DNA of 64,000 bases. It comes from Sphaerisporangium dianthi. Its GTDB lineage: Bacteria > Actinomycetota > Actinomycetes > Streptosporangiales > Streptosporangiaceae. Position numbers and translations under genes: made by a program. Below are positions 24,316 through 32,234 of this stretch, piece after piece. The stretch lies in contig NZ_JBHSFP010000027.1 of NCBI RefSeq assembly GCF_042654065.1, forward strand, positions 1 through 64,000, written 5' to 3'. A model generated the notes under the pieces. It ran no database searches. It worked only from the letters and a program-made list of their open reading frames with translations, and was not told the origin of the DNA. Position 1 is the first letter of the stretch, and every line of letters begins with the position of its first letter.

Positions 24316-26508
24316 TCAGGCTCCTACCGACGAACTCGACGGTTTGCGGGCAGATGGAACAAAGGGCGCAGAGACTTCACTTTCCTCCGGAATTCCATGT
24401 CGTTCCCACCAACGGGCGAGCGGGGCCGGCGACCACCACGCCCAGCGACCGAGCAGTCGCATGGTGGCGGGCACCAGCAGGCCGCGGACGACCGTCGCGT
24501 CCACCACGAGGGCGATCACCACGCCGATGCCGATCATCTTCAGGACGGTGACGTTGATGGTGACGAACGCTCCGATCACGACCCCCAGCAGGAGCGCGGC
24601 GGCGGTGATGATGCGGGCCGTGTGCTGGACGCCCACCGCCACCGACTCCACCGGGTCGTGCGACCGCAGGTAGTGTTCGCGGATCCTGGCCAGCATGAAC
24701 ACCTCGTAGTCCATCGCCAGCCCGAACGTGACCGCCGCGATCATGACGGGCATGTTCGCGTCGATGAAGCCCGGGGCCTTGAAGCCCAGCGGTCCCGACA
24801 GGAAGCCGTCCTGGAAGATCAGGACCATGGCCCCGAAGGCCGCCGAGAGCGACAGCAGGTTCAGGATCACGGTCTTGATCGGCAGGATCACCGAACCGAA
24901 GGCCAGGAACAGCACGATGAACGTCACGACCGAGACGATGAGCAGCATCCATGGCAGCCCCCTCGCCAGCATGTCCAGCATGTCAACGATGGAGGCGGGG
25001 CGGTTGGTGAACTGCGCGACGGCCCCGGCGGGCGGCGGCTCGGCGCGCAACTTGACCACCACATCCCTGATCTCCTTGCCGTACGGGCTCAGGGAGTATC
25101 CGAGAGTGATCCTGGCCAGGTTCCCCTCGGTGCCGGTGACCGCCGAACGCTCGACGCCGTCGATGCGCCCGAGCCGCTGGGCGAAGTCGTCCAGCGCGGC
25201 CTTGGCCTGCGGGGTGCCGGCCGATCCGGGCATCCGGACCACCGTGGTGATCACCTTGGTGGGGTCGTACGTGAACTCCTGGGCCAGCTGACGCGTCACG
25301 ACCACGCTGTCGGTGTCGTCGGGCAGGGCCCATTCGGCCGGCCGCGACCAGACCGCGCCGATCAGGGGCAGGCCGAGCGCCACCAGGACGACGGTGATCG
25401 ACACCACCGACATGAGCGGCCGGCGCATGACCGCGTGCGCGGTGCGGTACCACCCGGTTCCCACCTCGCCGCTCCGCCGCCCCGGCAGCGGGATGCGGAG
25501 CGAGTTGATCCGGTGGCCGGCGACGCGGAGCAGGGCGGGCAGGACCAGCAGCGCGCTCAGCACCGCGAACAGCACCACGCTCGCTCCGGCGTACGCCAGG
25601 GAGGTCAGGAAGCGCGAGGGGAACACCACCAGGCCGCCCAGCGTGACGGCGACCGTGATGCCCGAGACCACCACGGTGCGGCCGGCCGTGGCCGTGGACC
25701 GCACGACGGCCTCTTCGACGTCGAGGCCCGCCTCCAGCTCCTCCCGGAATCTGCTGACGATGAGCAACGCGTAGTCGGTCGCCAATCCCAGCCCGAGGAT
25801 CACCACCACGTTGATCGCGGCGGTGGACAGGTCGACGAAGCCGCCGACCACGCGCAGCACGCCGAGCGAGCCGATCGCGACGAGGATGGCGATGGCCAGC
25901 GGCAGAGCCGCCGCGACGACACTGCGGAAGATCAGCAACAGCAATATCAGCAGCAACGGGAAGGAGATCAGCTCGGCCCTGCTCAGGTCGCGGTTGCTGA
26001 TCGCGTTGAACTGCACGGCCACCGCCGTGAGGCCGCCGAAACGCTCGGTGAGGTCCGGGGCGTCGAGCACCTTCACGATGTCCTGGTAGACCTTGACCTG
26101 TTCCTCCTCCACCGCGCCCGGCAGCTGGAGGGTGACGTAGGTCTTGTGCCGGTCGGCCGAGACGAAGTCGGCCGAGCCCGTGGACCAGAAGGTCTCCATC
26201 CAGGCGTAGGCGTTCTTCGGGAGCTTGGAGGTCGCCCCTTCGACGCGCTGGCGGAACTGCGGGTCGTCCACCGTCATGGTGGGGCTCTCGTAGATGACCA
26301 CCACGTCTGCGACGTGGCGCCCGAGCGTGGTCGCCAGGAGCCGGTTCGCCTCGGCGGACTCTCCGTTGGGATTGTCCAGGCCGGCGCCACCGCCGAGAAT
26401 CCCGCCGGCGCCCGAGCCCCAGGCACCGCCCAGGACCACGAACAGCACGGCGGCAACCAGCACCCATACTCGGCGTCTGGCAACAAACCGCCCAATAGTC
26501 GCGAACAT
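24316..26508 (-). CDS. MMPL/RND-type membrane transporter
   Basis: A 730-residue MmpL-like transporter with two repeats of one helix, a large extracytoplasmic loop and five helices. The proton-relay pattern GLATDYALLIVSRFREEL in the first half and GLAMDYEVFMLARIREHY in the second are both intact. Such proteins export lipids, siderophores or drugs. I choose the ATG at 26508; an ATG six bases upstream is too close to the GAGGGAG site. It follows the membrane-protein gene by 119 bases that carry an ATAGTRGANA dyad, so it may have its own controlled promoter as well as operon read-through. Confidence 0.9.
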   Translation of the reverse strand: MFATIGRFVARRRVWVLVAAVLFVVLGGAWGSGAGGILGGGAGLDNPNGESAEANRLLATTLGRHVADVVVIYESPTMTVDDPQFRQRVEGATSKLPKNAYAWMETFWSTGSADFVSADRHKTYVTLQLPGAVEEEQVKVYQDIVKVLDAPDLTERFGGLTAVAVQFNAISNRDLSRAELISFPLLLILLLLIFRSVVAAALPLAIAILVAIGSLGVLRVVGGFVDLSTAAINVVVILGLGLATDYALLIVSRFREELEAGLDVEEAVVRSTATAGRTVVVSGITVAVTLGGLVVFPSRFLTSLAYAGASVVLFAVLSALLVLPALLRVAGHRINSLRIPLPGRRSGEVGTGWYRTAHAVMRRPLMSVVSITVVLVALGLPLIGAVWSRPAEWALPDDTDSVVVTRQLAQEFTYDPTKVITTVVRMPGSAGTPQAKAALDDFAQRLGRIDGVERSAVTGTEGNLARITLGYSLSPYGKEIRDVVVKLRAEPPPAGAVAQFTNRPASIVDMLDMLARGLPWMLLIVSVVTFIVLFLAFGSVILPIKTVILNLLSLSAAFGAMVLIFQDGFLSGPLGFKAPGFIDANMPVMIAAVTFGLAMDYEVFMLARIREHYLRSHDPVESVAVGVQHTARIITAAALLLGVVIGAFVTINVTVLKMIGIGVVIALVVDATVVRGLLVPATMRLLGRWAWWSPAPLARWWERHGIPEESEVSAPFVPSARKPSSSSVGA

Positions 26509-26594
26509 CTCCATCTCTCCCTCGGAGCGGCGCGCAAGGAGAACGCCACTCACTGTCGGTACCTGGTGGATCCTGAATGACCGCGGCAGAATGA

Positions 26595-26614
26595 ATAGTA
26601 GAGATATCCACTAT
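26595..26614. promoter_or_regulatory. ATAGTRGANA dyad upstream of the MMPL gene
   Basis: ATAGTAGAGA and TATCCACTAT abut as an imperfect inverted repeat (8 of 10 positions pair). The half-site matches those upstream of the efflux gene (22936-22962) and of the aldo-keto reductase (28783-28805). Confidence 0.45.
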
Positions 26615-26627
26615 CGATCGCAACCAC

Positions 26628-27713
26628 TCAGACGTCATGGCGGGCGGGGCGCGCGGCCAGACCGCCGAGCAGAGCGCCCAGGCCCGCGACGAGCACGATG
26701 GTCCCGGCCCACAGCTCGGCCGGCCACCGCACGCCCTGCGCCAGCTCCAGACCGGCGAGCTGCCCGGCGCACACCAGGCCCGCGTACACCGCCCCCGCGA
26801 GCGGCAGCCGCAGCGGCGCCTCGGCCCCGCGCGCCGCGTCCAGCCGGACGAGGGCCAGGTCGGCGAGCAGCGCGCCGCAGACGGCGACGGCACAGACGGT
26901 GAGGTACGGGGAGGGGAACTCGTTGATCACCATCAGGCGCACGGCGATGCCGGCGACCAGGGCGGCTCCCGCCCCGAACGTCGCTCGGCGCCGGTGCATG
27001 AGCAGGAGCGGAACGGTGAGCAGCAGCGTGGTGATGATGTAGCTCGACACGCCCTGGACCGCGAGGAACTCCTGGGGGGTGTCGATGATCCCGCCGTAGT
27101 CGCCGAGGACCGGCTCGTACGGACGGGCGGGCGCGATCGTCATGAACGACGCGCCGTAGTTGAGCATGACCAGGGCGCCCATGATCGCGTAGGTCATCGA
27201 GAGCACCCCGGTGAACGACCGCACCCCGCCCTCGCGTGAGGCCCACCACGACCGCAGCGGGCTGGTGCCGAGGATGATGCCGCCGATGGAGGCGACGATG
27301 TGGGTGGGGCTGAAGGACGGCAGCAGGCCGATCTCGATGCCGATGGTCTGGTGCCAGATCATGTCGCCGAATCCGCCGACGAAGAAGATCAGCGCGCCGA
27401 TCGCCCCGAGCCGGTACCCGCTCGGCCAGCCGTCCCGCCACCACACCGGAGCGCGATCCCGGCGCCGGTACGCCAGCAGGAAGGTCCACGCCGCGGTGCC
27501 GGCGTAACCGAGGTAGAGGACGCCGTGATACGGGGTGAAGAAGCCTTCGAGGGTGTCGATGACGTTCTTGTGGGCCCATCCGTCGATGGCCAGGCCCGAG
27601 ATCATGATCGTGCCGAACAGCATGGTCACGAGGTCTTCGCGCGTCGACGCGACTTCCTTGACGCTGACGTCGGTGCCAGATCTGCCCCATTCGAGAATGC
27701 TGGTGACCGCCAC
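26628..27713 (-). CDS. Polytopic membrane protein with twin DxxxH/PxH modules
   Basis: No named family is recognised. The 361-residue protein has about nine or ten helices. Two modules with D-x3-H ... P-x-H-x5-G are visible: Asp44, His48 and His63, then Asp117, His121 and His138. This matches the modules of the protein at 16520-17755, so the two are probably distant paralogues despite low overall similarity. The repeat within each points to an old internal duplication. The GTG at 27713 has GGAG seven bases upstream, overlapping the end of the aldo-keto reductase gene, so the two are coupled. MMPL follows. A membrane redox or metal-binding role is speculation. Confidence 0.78.
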   Translation of the reverse strand: MAVTSILEWGRSGTDVSVKEVASTREDLVTMLFGTIMISGLAIDGWAHKNVIDTLEGFFTPYHGVLYLGYAGTAAWTFLLAYRRRDRAPVWWRDGWPSGYRLGAIGALIFFVGGFGDMIWHQTIGIEIGLLPSFSPTHIVASIGGIILGTSPLRSWWASREGGVRSFTGVLSMTYAIMGALVMLNYGASFMTIAPARPYEPVLGDYGGIIDTPQEFLAVQGVSSYIITTLLLTVPLLLMHRRRATFGAGAALVAGIAVRLMVINEFPSPYLTVCAVAVCGALLADLALVRLDAARGAEAPLRLPLAGAVYAGLVCAGQLAGLELAQGVRWPAELWAGTIVLVAGLGALLGGLAARPARHDV

Positions 27714-27716
27714 CCT

Positions 27717-28751
27717 TCAACTCCTTCTGCGGCGTAAGGACGCGTCGGTCAAGGCAGGGGGCTGCCAGCCGGCGTCGGCGGTGTTGATGGTCAGGCCCGG
27801 CGGCACGATCTCGTCGATCCGGTCCAGCACGTCGGCGGGAAGCTCCGCGTCCGCGGCGGTGAGCTGGCTCTCCAGGTGCTCCATGGTCCGGGGACCGATG
27901 ATCGCCGAGGTCACGCCCGGGTGCTGGAGCACGAAGCGCAAGGACATCTCGATCAGCGACAGCCCGCTCTCGTCGGCGAGCCGTGCGAGCCGCTCGGCGG
28001 CCGCGAGCTTGCGCCGGTTCTCCGGCAGGGCCATGTCGTAACGGTGAGGGACCAGCACCGACCGCCGGCTCTCGGGCAGTTCGGCGCCTTCGCGGTACCG
28101 GCCGGTGAGCCAGCCGCCGGCCAGCGGGCTCCAGGCGAGCACGCCCATGCCGTGCGCCTGGCAGACGGGGAGCACATCGGCCTCCACCCCGCGGGCGAGG
28201 ATCGAGTAGGGCGGCTGCTCGCTCACGAACCGCTCCCTGCCGCGCCTCTCCGCGACCCACTGCGCCTCGACCACCTGGTGCGCGGGGAACGTCGAGCTTC
28301 CGATGTAGCGCACCTTGCCCGCCCGGACCAGGTCGGTCAGGGCGCCAAGCGTCTCGTCGACGTCGACGAGCGGGTCGGGACGGTGGATCTGGTAAAGGTC
28401 GATCCAGTCGGTGCGCAGCCGGCGCAGGCTGTCGTCGACCTCCCGCATGATCCAGCGGCGGCTGTTGCCCCCCTGGTTGGGGTCGTCGCCCATCGCGCCG
28501 TGCACTTTGGTGGCGAGGATGACCCGGTCGCGCAGGCCGCTTTCCGCGAGGAACCTGCCGATCAGCTCCTCCGACTCGCCGCCCGAGTAGATGTCGGCGG
28601 TGTCGATGAAGTTGACCCCCGCGTCGATCGCCCGCTGGAGGATCTTCGACGACTCGTCGTACCCGTTCTCACCCCACCAGCCGAGCATCATGCCGCCGAG
28701 ACAGATGGGGCTGACCTTCACACCGGTCCGTCCGAAAAGGCGATACTTCAA
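27717..28751 (-). CDS. Aldo-keto reductase
   Basis: A 344-residue NADPH-dependent AKR of the YghZ/Kv-beta-like group. The tetrad is visible: Asp in NFIDTADIYSGGESEE, Tyr in the same segment, Lys in VILATKVHG; the usual catalytic His position reads DLYQIHRPD. The C-terminal NADP-binding part has AIIGPRTMEHLESQL. I choose a TTG at 28751, which gives the family's MKYRLFGRTGVKVS start and a GGAG nine bases upstream; an ATG at 28760 sits directly on that GGAG. First gene of an operon with the membrane protein and MMPL, divergent from the MerR regulator. Confidence 0.9.
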   Translation of the reverse strand: MKYRLFGRTGVKVSPICLGGMMLGWWGENGYDESSKILQRAIDAGVNFIDTADIYSGGESEELIGRFLAESGLRDRVILATKVHGAMGDDPNQGGNSRRWIMREVDDSLRRLRTDWIDLYQIHRPDPLVDVDETLGALTDLVRAGKVRYIGSSTFPAHQVVEAQWVAERRGRERFVSEQPPYSILARGVEADVLPVCQAHGMGVLAWSPLAGGWLTGRYREGAELPESRRSVLVPHRYDMALPENRRKLAAAERLARLADESGLSLIEMSLRFVLQHPGVTSAIIGPRTMEHLESQLTAADAELPADVLDRIDEIVPPGLTINTADAGWQPPALTDASLRRRRS

Positions 28752-28782
28752 TACGATCATCTCCTGGGATGCGAGCCCAAAA

Positions 28783-28818
28783 TAGATACGAGAACTGTCT
28801 ACTATCCTTTTGGTAGAC
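28783..28818. promoter_or_regulatory. Overlapping dyads in the AKR/MerR divergent promoter
   Basis: GTCTAC (28797-28802) and GTAGAC (28813-28818) are perfect inverted arms 10 bases apart, a MerR-type operator shape. The minus strand also reads ATAGTAGACA at 28805-28796, the half-site seen before two other genes. The MerR-type protein encoded 50 bases away is the obvious candidate binder. Confidence 0.5.
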
Positions 28819-28867
28819 TCGCAAGGTCTCGCGTTTCCGCCCGACGAGACGACCAGAAGGAGGACTT

Positions 28868-29545
28868 GTGCGCATCGCCGAGCTGAGTCGACGTGCCGAC
28901 GTACCCGTGCCGACGATCAAGTACTACCTGCGCGAAGGCCTCCTCTCCCCCGGCGAGCGCACGAGCCACAACCAGGCGCAGTACGACGAGACCCACGTGC
29001 ACCGGCTGAAGATGATCAAGGCGTTGATCGACGTGGGCGGGCTCAGCGTCGCCGCCACCCGCGAGGTCCTCGGCAAGATGTACGCGCCCGGCATGAGCGT
29101 CATCGACTCGGCCGGCAAGGCGCAGTTCGCCATGACCACCCCGCGGCCCGTGATCGAGGACGAGGCGTGGGCCGAGGCCACCGAGCAGACCGAGGCGCTG
29201 ATCAAGCGGCTCGGCTGGCAGGTCCGCCAGACCAACCCGGCCAGGCAGACCCTGACCTCCGCGCTCGCGACCCTGTACCGCCTCGGGCAGACCGGGCAGC
29301 TCGAGCTCCTGGACGAGTACGCCCGCACGGCGCGGCAGGTCGCCGAGGCCGAGCTGACCCTGCTCGCGCGAGAGCCCGACCCGCACACGCTCCTGGAGAC
29401 CGCCGTGATCTGGACGGTCCTCGGTGACATCGTCTTCAGCGCGCTGCGCAGGTTCGCCCAGGAGGACGTCGCCTACGGAGGGCCGGCCGAGGGCCGGCAC
29501 TCCGCCGAGGACGGCGGAGTGCCCGGGGCCGCCGCCCGCGCGTAG
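28868..29545 (+). CDS. MerR-family transcriptional regulator
   Basis: A 225-residue regulator. Residues 1-70 form the winged helix MerR domain (MRIAELSRRADVPVPTIKYYLREGLL...). The following helices make the dimer coil and a C-terminal effector domain of about 140 residues without the Cys of metal-sensing MerR proteins, so it more likely senses an organic ligand. The GTG at 28868 is preceded by AGAAGGAGG. It is divergent from the AKR-membrane protein-MMPL operon and probably controls it through the GTCTAC-N10-GTAGAC dyad. Its 3' end with the TAG stop is copied twice more in the following 45 bases. Confidence 0.88.
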   Translation: MRIAELSRRADVPVPTIKYYLREGLLSPGERTSHNQAQYDETHVHRLKMIKALIDVGGLSVAATREVLGKMYAPGMSVIDSAGKAQFAMTTPRPVIEDEAWAEATEQTEALIKRLGWQVRQTNPARQTLTSALATLYRLGQTGQLELLDEYARTARQVAEAELTLLAREPDPHTLLETAVIWTVLGDIVFSALRRFAQEDVAYGGPAEGRHSAEDGGVPGAAARA

Positions 29546-29600
29546 CGTTCCGCCGCGCGCGTAGCGTTCCCGCCGCCCGCGCGCGCGTAGCGGCCCGCCG
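29534..29600. repeat. Three tandem copies of a gene end including its stop codon
   Basis: The last codons of the MerR gene (GCCCGCGCGTAGCGTTCC) are followed by two further near-copies, with TAG at 29543, 29562 and 29588. The rest of the gap to the converging HAD gene holds nothing else. Confidence 0.65.
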
Positions 29601-29626
29601 GCCGTCGGCCGCGGGCGGCGGATGCC

Positions 29627-30271
29627 TCAGACGGTCACGCTCCCGGCCAGCATGCGGCCGAGCTCCTGGATCGCCTCCTCGGTGTCGGTGAACCGCACGG
29701 CCCGCCAGCCGGCCTCCTCCGCGCCCGCGCAGTTCTTGGCGAGGTCGTCCACCAGCACGCACTCGTCGGGACGCACGCCGGCGCGCGCCGCGGCCAGGTC
29801 GAAGATCTCCCTGTCCGGCTTGCGAAGCCCCACCACGGCCGAGTTGACCACGTCGTCGAACAGGCCCTCGGGAGGCACCATGCGCCGCCAGTGCTCCTCC
29901 CACGCCGGAGGCATGTTCGACAGCATCCCGACGAACAGGCCGAGGTCTTTGATCCGGTGCAGCTCGGTGAGCCACCGGGTGTTGGTCTCCCTGCCGTCGA
30001 ACCAGGTGTCCGCGAAGCTGACCATCTCCACCTCGACGCCCTCGGCCGCGGTGTAGGCGTCCGCCACCTGGCGGATCCACTCCTCCTCCGTCACCAAGGG
30101 CGTGTCCAGCGGCAGCATGACGTCGTCGGTGCCGTAGCTCGCCGTAACCGTGAGAACCGCCTTCAGCAGCGGGTCGGGTTCCAGCCCCGTCTTCTCGCAG
30201 AACGCCGTGAATGTGTGGCCGACCGGCGGGGTGAGAACGCCGCCGAAATCCGTCCAGACCGCTTTGATCAT
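29627..30271 (-). CDS. HAD-superfamily hydrolase, epoxide-hydrolase N-domain type
   Basis: A 214-residue HAD subfamily IA protein. Motif I is Asp8-Phe9-Gly10-Gly-Val-Leu-Thr: the nucleophile Asp8 is present but the second Asp of the usual DxD is Gly, as in the N-terminal domain of soluble epoxide hydrolases and related HADs. Motif II is MLSNMP, motif III Lys in GLRKPDREIF, motif IV VLVDDLAKN. It may hydrolyse a phosphate ester or be a weak phosphatase. GGAG lies seven bases before the ATG. It is divergent from the FAAL-PKS operon and may not be functionally tied to it. Confidence 0.85.
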   Translation of the reverse strand: MIKAVWTDFGGVLTPPVGHTFTAFCEKTGLEPDPLLKAVLTVTASYGTDDVMLPLDTPLVTEEEWIRQVADAYTAAEGVEVEMVSFADTWFDGRETNTRWLTELHRIKDLGLFVGMLSNMPPAWEEHWRRMVPPEGLFDDVVNSAVVGLRKPDREIFDLAAARAGVRPDECVLVDDLAKNCAGAEEAGWRAVRFTDTEEAIQELGRMLAGSVTV

Positions 30272-30341
30272 TACCGGTCTCCGATCGTTTCAACGGATAA
30301 TCGGCATTCACCCTTTCATATGAGGGTCAGCAGGGTCTCAG

Positions 30342-30391
30342 CGCCACGTCATTCCCTGATCACGCGGGCGTCACGCGCTCTTGACGTGGCG
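30342..30391. promoter_or_regulatory. Widely spaced inverted repeat upstream of the PKS operon
   Basis: CGCCACGTCA (30342-30351) and TGACGTGGCG (30382-30391) are perfect 10-base inverted arms with centres 40 bases apart, about four helical turns. They lie just upstream of the predicted PKS promoter and could bind an activator dimer on one DNA face. Confidence 0.45.
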
Positions 30392-30423
30392 TTTCCCCCT
30401 GCCTCAAAGCCAGAACAAAAGGA

Positions 30424-30451
30424 TTGCCGCCTTTTCCGGGGGCTGTATAGA
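30424..30451 (+). promoter_or_regulatory. Promoter of the FAAL-PKS-AfsA operon
   Basis: TTGCCG (30424-30429), a 16-base spacer and TATAGA (30446-30451) form a good promoter 55 bases before the GTG of the first gene. No other convincing promoter was seen further along the operon. Confidence 0.6.
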
Positions 30452-30506
30452 TTGCCCAGATGTCGGCCCAGCCGGTCATTTGTCATTCGGCCAGAGGTGG
30501 TAGCAG

Positions 30507-32234
30507 GTGCAGACAATCCCAAAAGCTTCGACGCTCACCGAGTTGATCGCGCTTCGTGCCGCGGAGAGCGGCTCGAACATCGCCTATAGGTTTCTCCCCG
30601 ATGGTGAGCACGAATCACATTCGCTCACCTTCGCCGAGCTGGAGCTGGAGATCCGCGCTCTCGCCACCCGGCTGCGAAGGCATACCGAACCCGGCGACCG
30701 GACGCTGATCCTCGCCCCGGACGCCGGCGACTTCGTCCGGGCCTTCCTGGCCTGCCAGTACGCCGGCGTCATCGCCGTTCCCGTGTACCCGCCCATGCCG
30801 TTCGACGCCCGGCGCGGCACCGAGACCATCCGGGCGATCGCCCGGGACTGCGGCGCGTGGACGGTGCTCTTCGCCGGCCACGAGGCCTACCGCGACATCA
30901 TCCGCGAGGCCGCCCCCGAGCTCGCCGAGCTGACCTGGGTCGACGCCGGCCAGGTCGCCGGCGTCGACACCGGCGGCTTCGCGCCCGCGCCGGTGAGGCC
31001 CGAGGACGTGTCCTTCCTGCAGTACACCTCCGGCTCCACCTCGCTCCCCAAAGGCGTGATGGTCAGTCACCGGGCGCTGATGCACCAGGAGGAGCTCATC
31101 CTCCGGGCGGGCGGCTTCACCGCCGACGACGTCATCGTGAGCTGGCTGCCGCTCTTCCATGACATGGGGCTGATCGGCAACGTGCTGCTCGCCCTGTACG
31201 TGGGGTGCGAAGCCGTTCTGATGCCGCCGCTGTCGTTCGTCCAGCGGCCGATCCGCTGGCTGCGCGCGATCTCGCGGTACCGCGCGACCGTCTCCGGCGG
31301 GCCGAACTTCGCCTACGAGCTGTGCGTCCGCCGCATCCCGCCGGAGGACAGGGAGGGCCTGGACCTCAGGAGCCTCAAAGCCGCCTTCAACGGCGCCGAG
31401 CCGGTGCGGGCCGCCACCCTCGAGGCGTTCACCGAGGCCTACCGCCCGCACGGGTTCGACGAGCAGGCCCTCTACCCCTGCTACGGGCTGGCCGAGGTCA
31501 CCCTGATGGCCACCGGGTCCCCCCTCGGCACCGGCGCCGTCATGCTCGACGTCGACCTCGGCGCCCTGCAGGAGGGGCGCCTGGTCACCGGCGGCGACCA
31601 CAGGATCGTCGGGTCCGGCACACCGAGGCTGCACCGCCGGCTGGAGATCGTGGACCCGGCGACCTGCGAGCGGGTGCCGCCGGGCGGCGTGGGCGAGATC
31701 TGGCTGGCCGGTCCGGACGTCGCCGACGGCTACTGGGGCCGGCCCGAGGAGACCGAGGCCACGTTCGGCGCCCGCATCGCCGGCACCGGCGAGGGCCCGT
31801 TCCTGCGCACCGGCGACCTCGGCGCGATGCACGAGGGGAACCTGTTCGTGTCGGGCAGGCTGAAGGACCTCGTCATCGTCGGCGGCCGCAACCACTACCC
31901 GCAGGACATCGAGGCGACGGCCGAGGTCGCGCACCCGCTGGTCAGGCGGGGCTGCGTCATCGCGTTCTCCGCAGAGCACGACGGGGCCGAGCGGCTCGTC
32001 GTCGTCGCGGAGGTGAAGCCGGCCGCCGGCGAGGCCGACCTCGACGACATCCGCCGCTCGGTGCGGACGGCCGTCAGCTCCTGCCACGGCGTCCAGGTCG
32101 GCGACGTCTTCCTGGTCGACGCCGGAGGGGTTCCGAAGACCTCCAGCGGCAAGCTGCGGCGCCGCACCTGCCGCGCCGCGTACGAAGGCGGCGACCTGGT
32201 CGCCGCCGCCCGGCAGCTGGAGGGGGCCCTGTGA
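30507..32234 (+). CDS. Fatty acyl-AMP ligase (FAAL)
   Basis: A 575-residue adenylate-forming enzyme of the FAAL branch (FadD32-like). The P-loop is LQYTSGSTSLPKGVMVSH; the motif VSWLPLFHDMGLIGNVL, the FAAL-typical PNFAYELC and the long insertion before the C-terminal domain are all present. GDLGAMHEGNLFVSGRLKDLVIVGGRNHYPQDIE carries the AMP-binding Asp. FAALs activate a free fatty acid as acyl-AMP and pass it to an ACP rather than to CoA. The likely acceptor is the N-terminal ACP of the PKS whose GTG overlaps this gene's stop. The start is a GTG at 30507 with AGAGGTGG upstream. It supplies the starter for the polyketide. Confidence 0.94.
   Translation: MQTIPKASTLTELIALRAAESGSNIAYRFLPDGEHESHSLTFAELELEIRALATRLRRHTEPGDRTLILAPDAGDFVRAFLACQYAGVIAVPVYPPMPFDARRGTETIRAIARDCGAWTVLFAGHEAYRDIIREAAPELAELTWVDAGQVAGVDTGGFAPAPVRPEDVSFLQYTSGSTSLPKGVMVSHRALMHQEELILRAGGFTADDVIVSWLPLFHDMGLIGNVLLALYVGCEAVLMPPLSFVQRPIRWLRAISRYRATVSGGPNFAYELCVRRIPPEDREGLDLRSLKAAFNGAEPVRAATLEAFTEAYRPHGFDEQALYPCYGLAEVTLMATGSPLGTGAVMLDVDLGALQEGRLVTGGDHRIVGSGTPRLHRRLEIVDPATCERVPPGGVGEIWLAGPDVADGYWGRPEETEATFGARIAGTGEGPFLRTGDLGAMHEGNLFVSGRLKDLVIVGGRNHYPQDIEATAEVAHPLVRRGCVIAFSAEHDGAERLVVVAEVKPAAGEADLDDIRRSVRTAVSSCHGVQVGDVFLVDAGGVPKTSSGKLRRRTCRAAYEGGDLVAAARQLEGAL

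Noticed and set aside
24120..24551. Plus-strand frame of 143 codons in the AT-richer gap
   Set aside because: It has no ribosome site, crosses both hairpins and ends inside the MMPL gene on the opposite strand.
30342..30391. ArpA/ScbR-type autoregulatory element upstream of the PKS operon
   Set aside because: The inverted arms are 30 bases apart and do not resemble the compact receptor-binding palindromes of that family.
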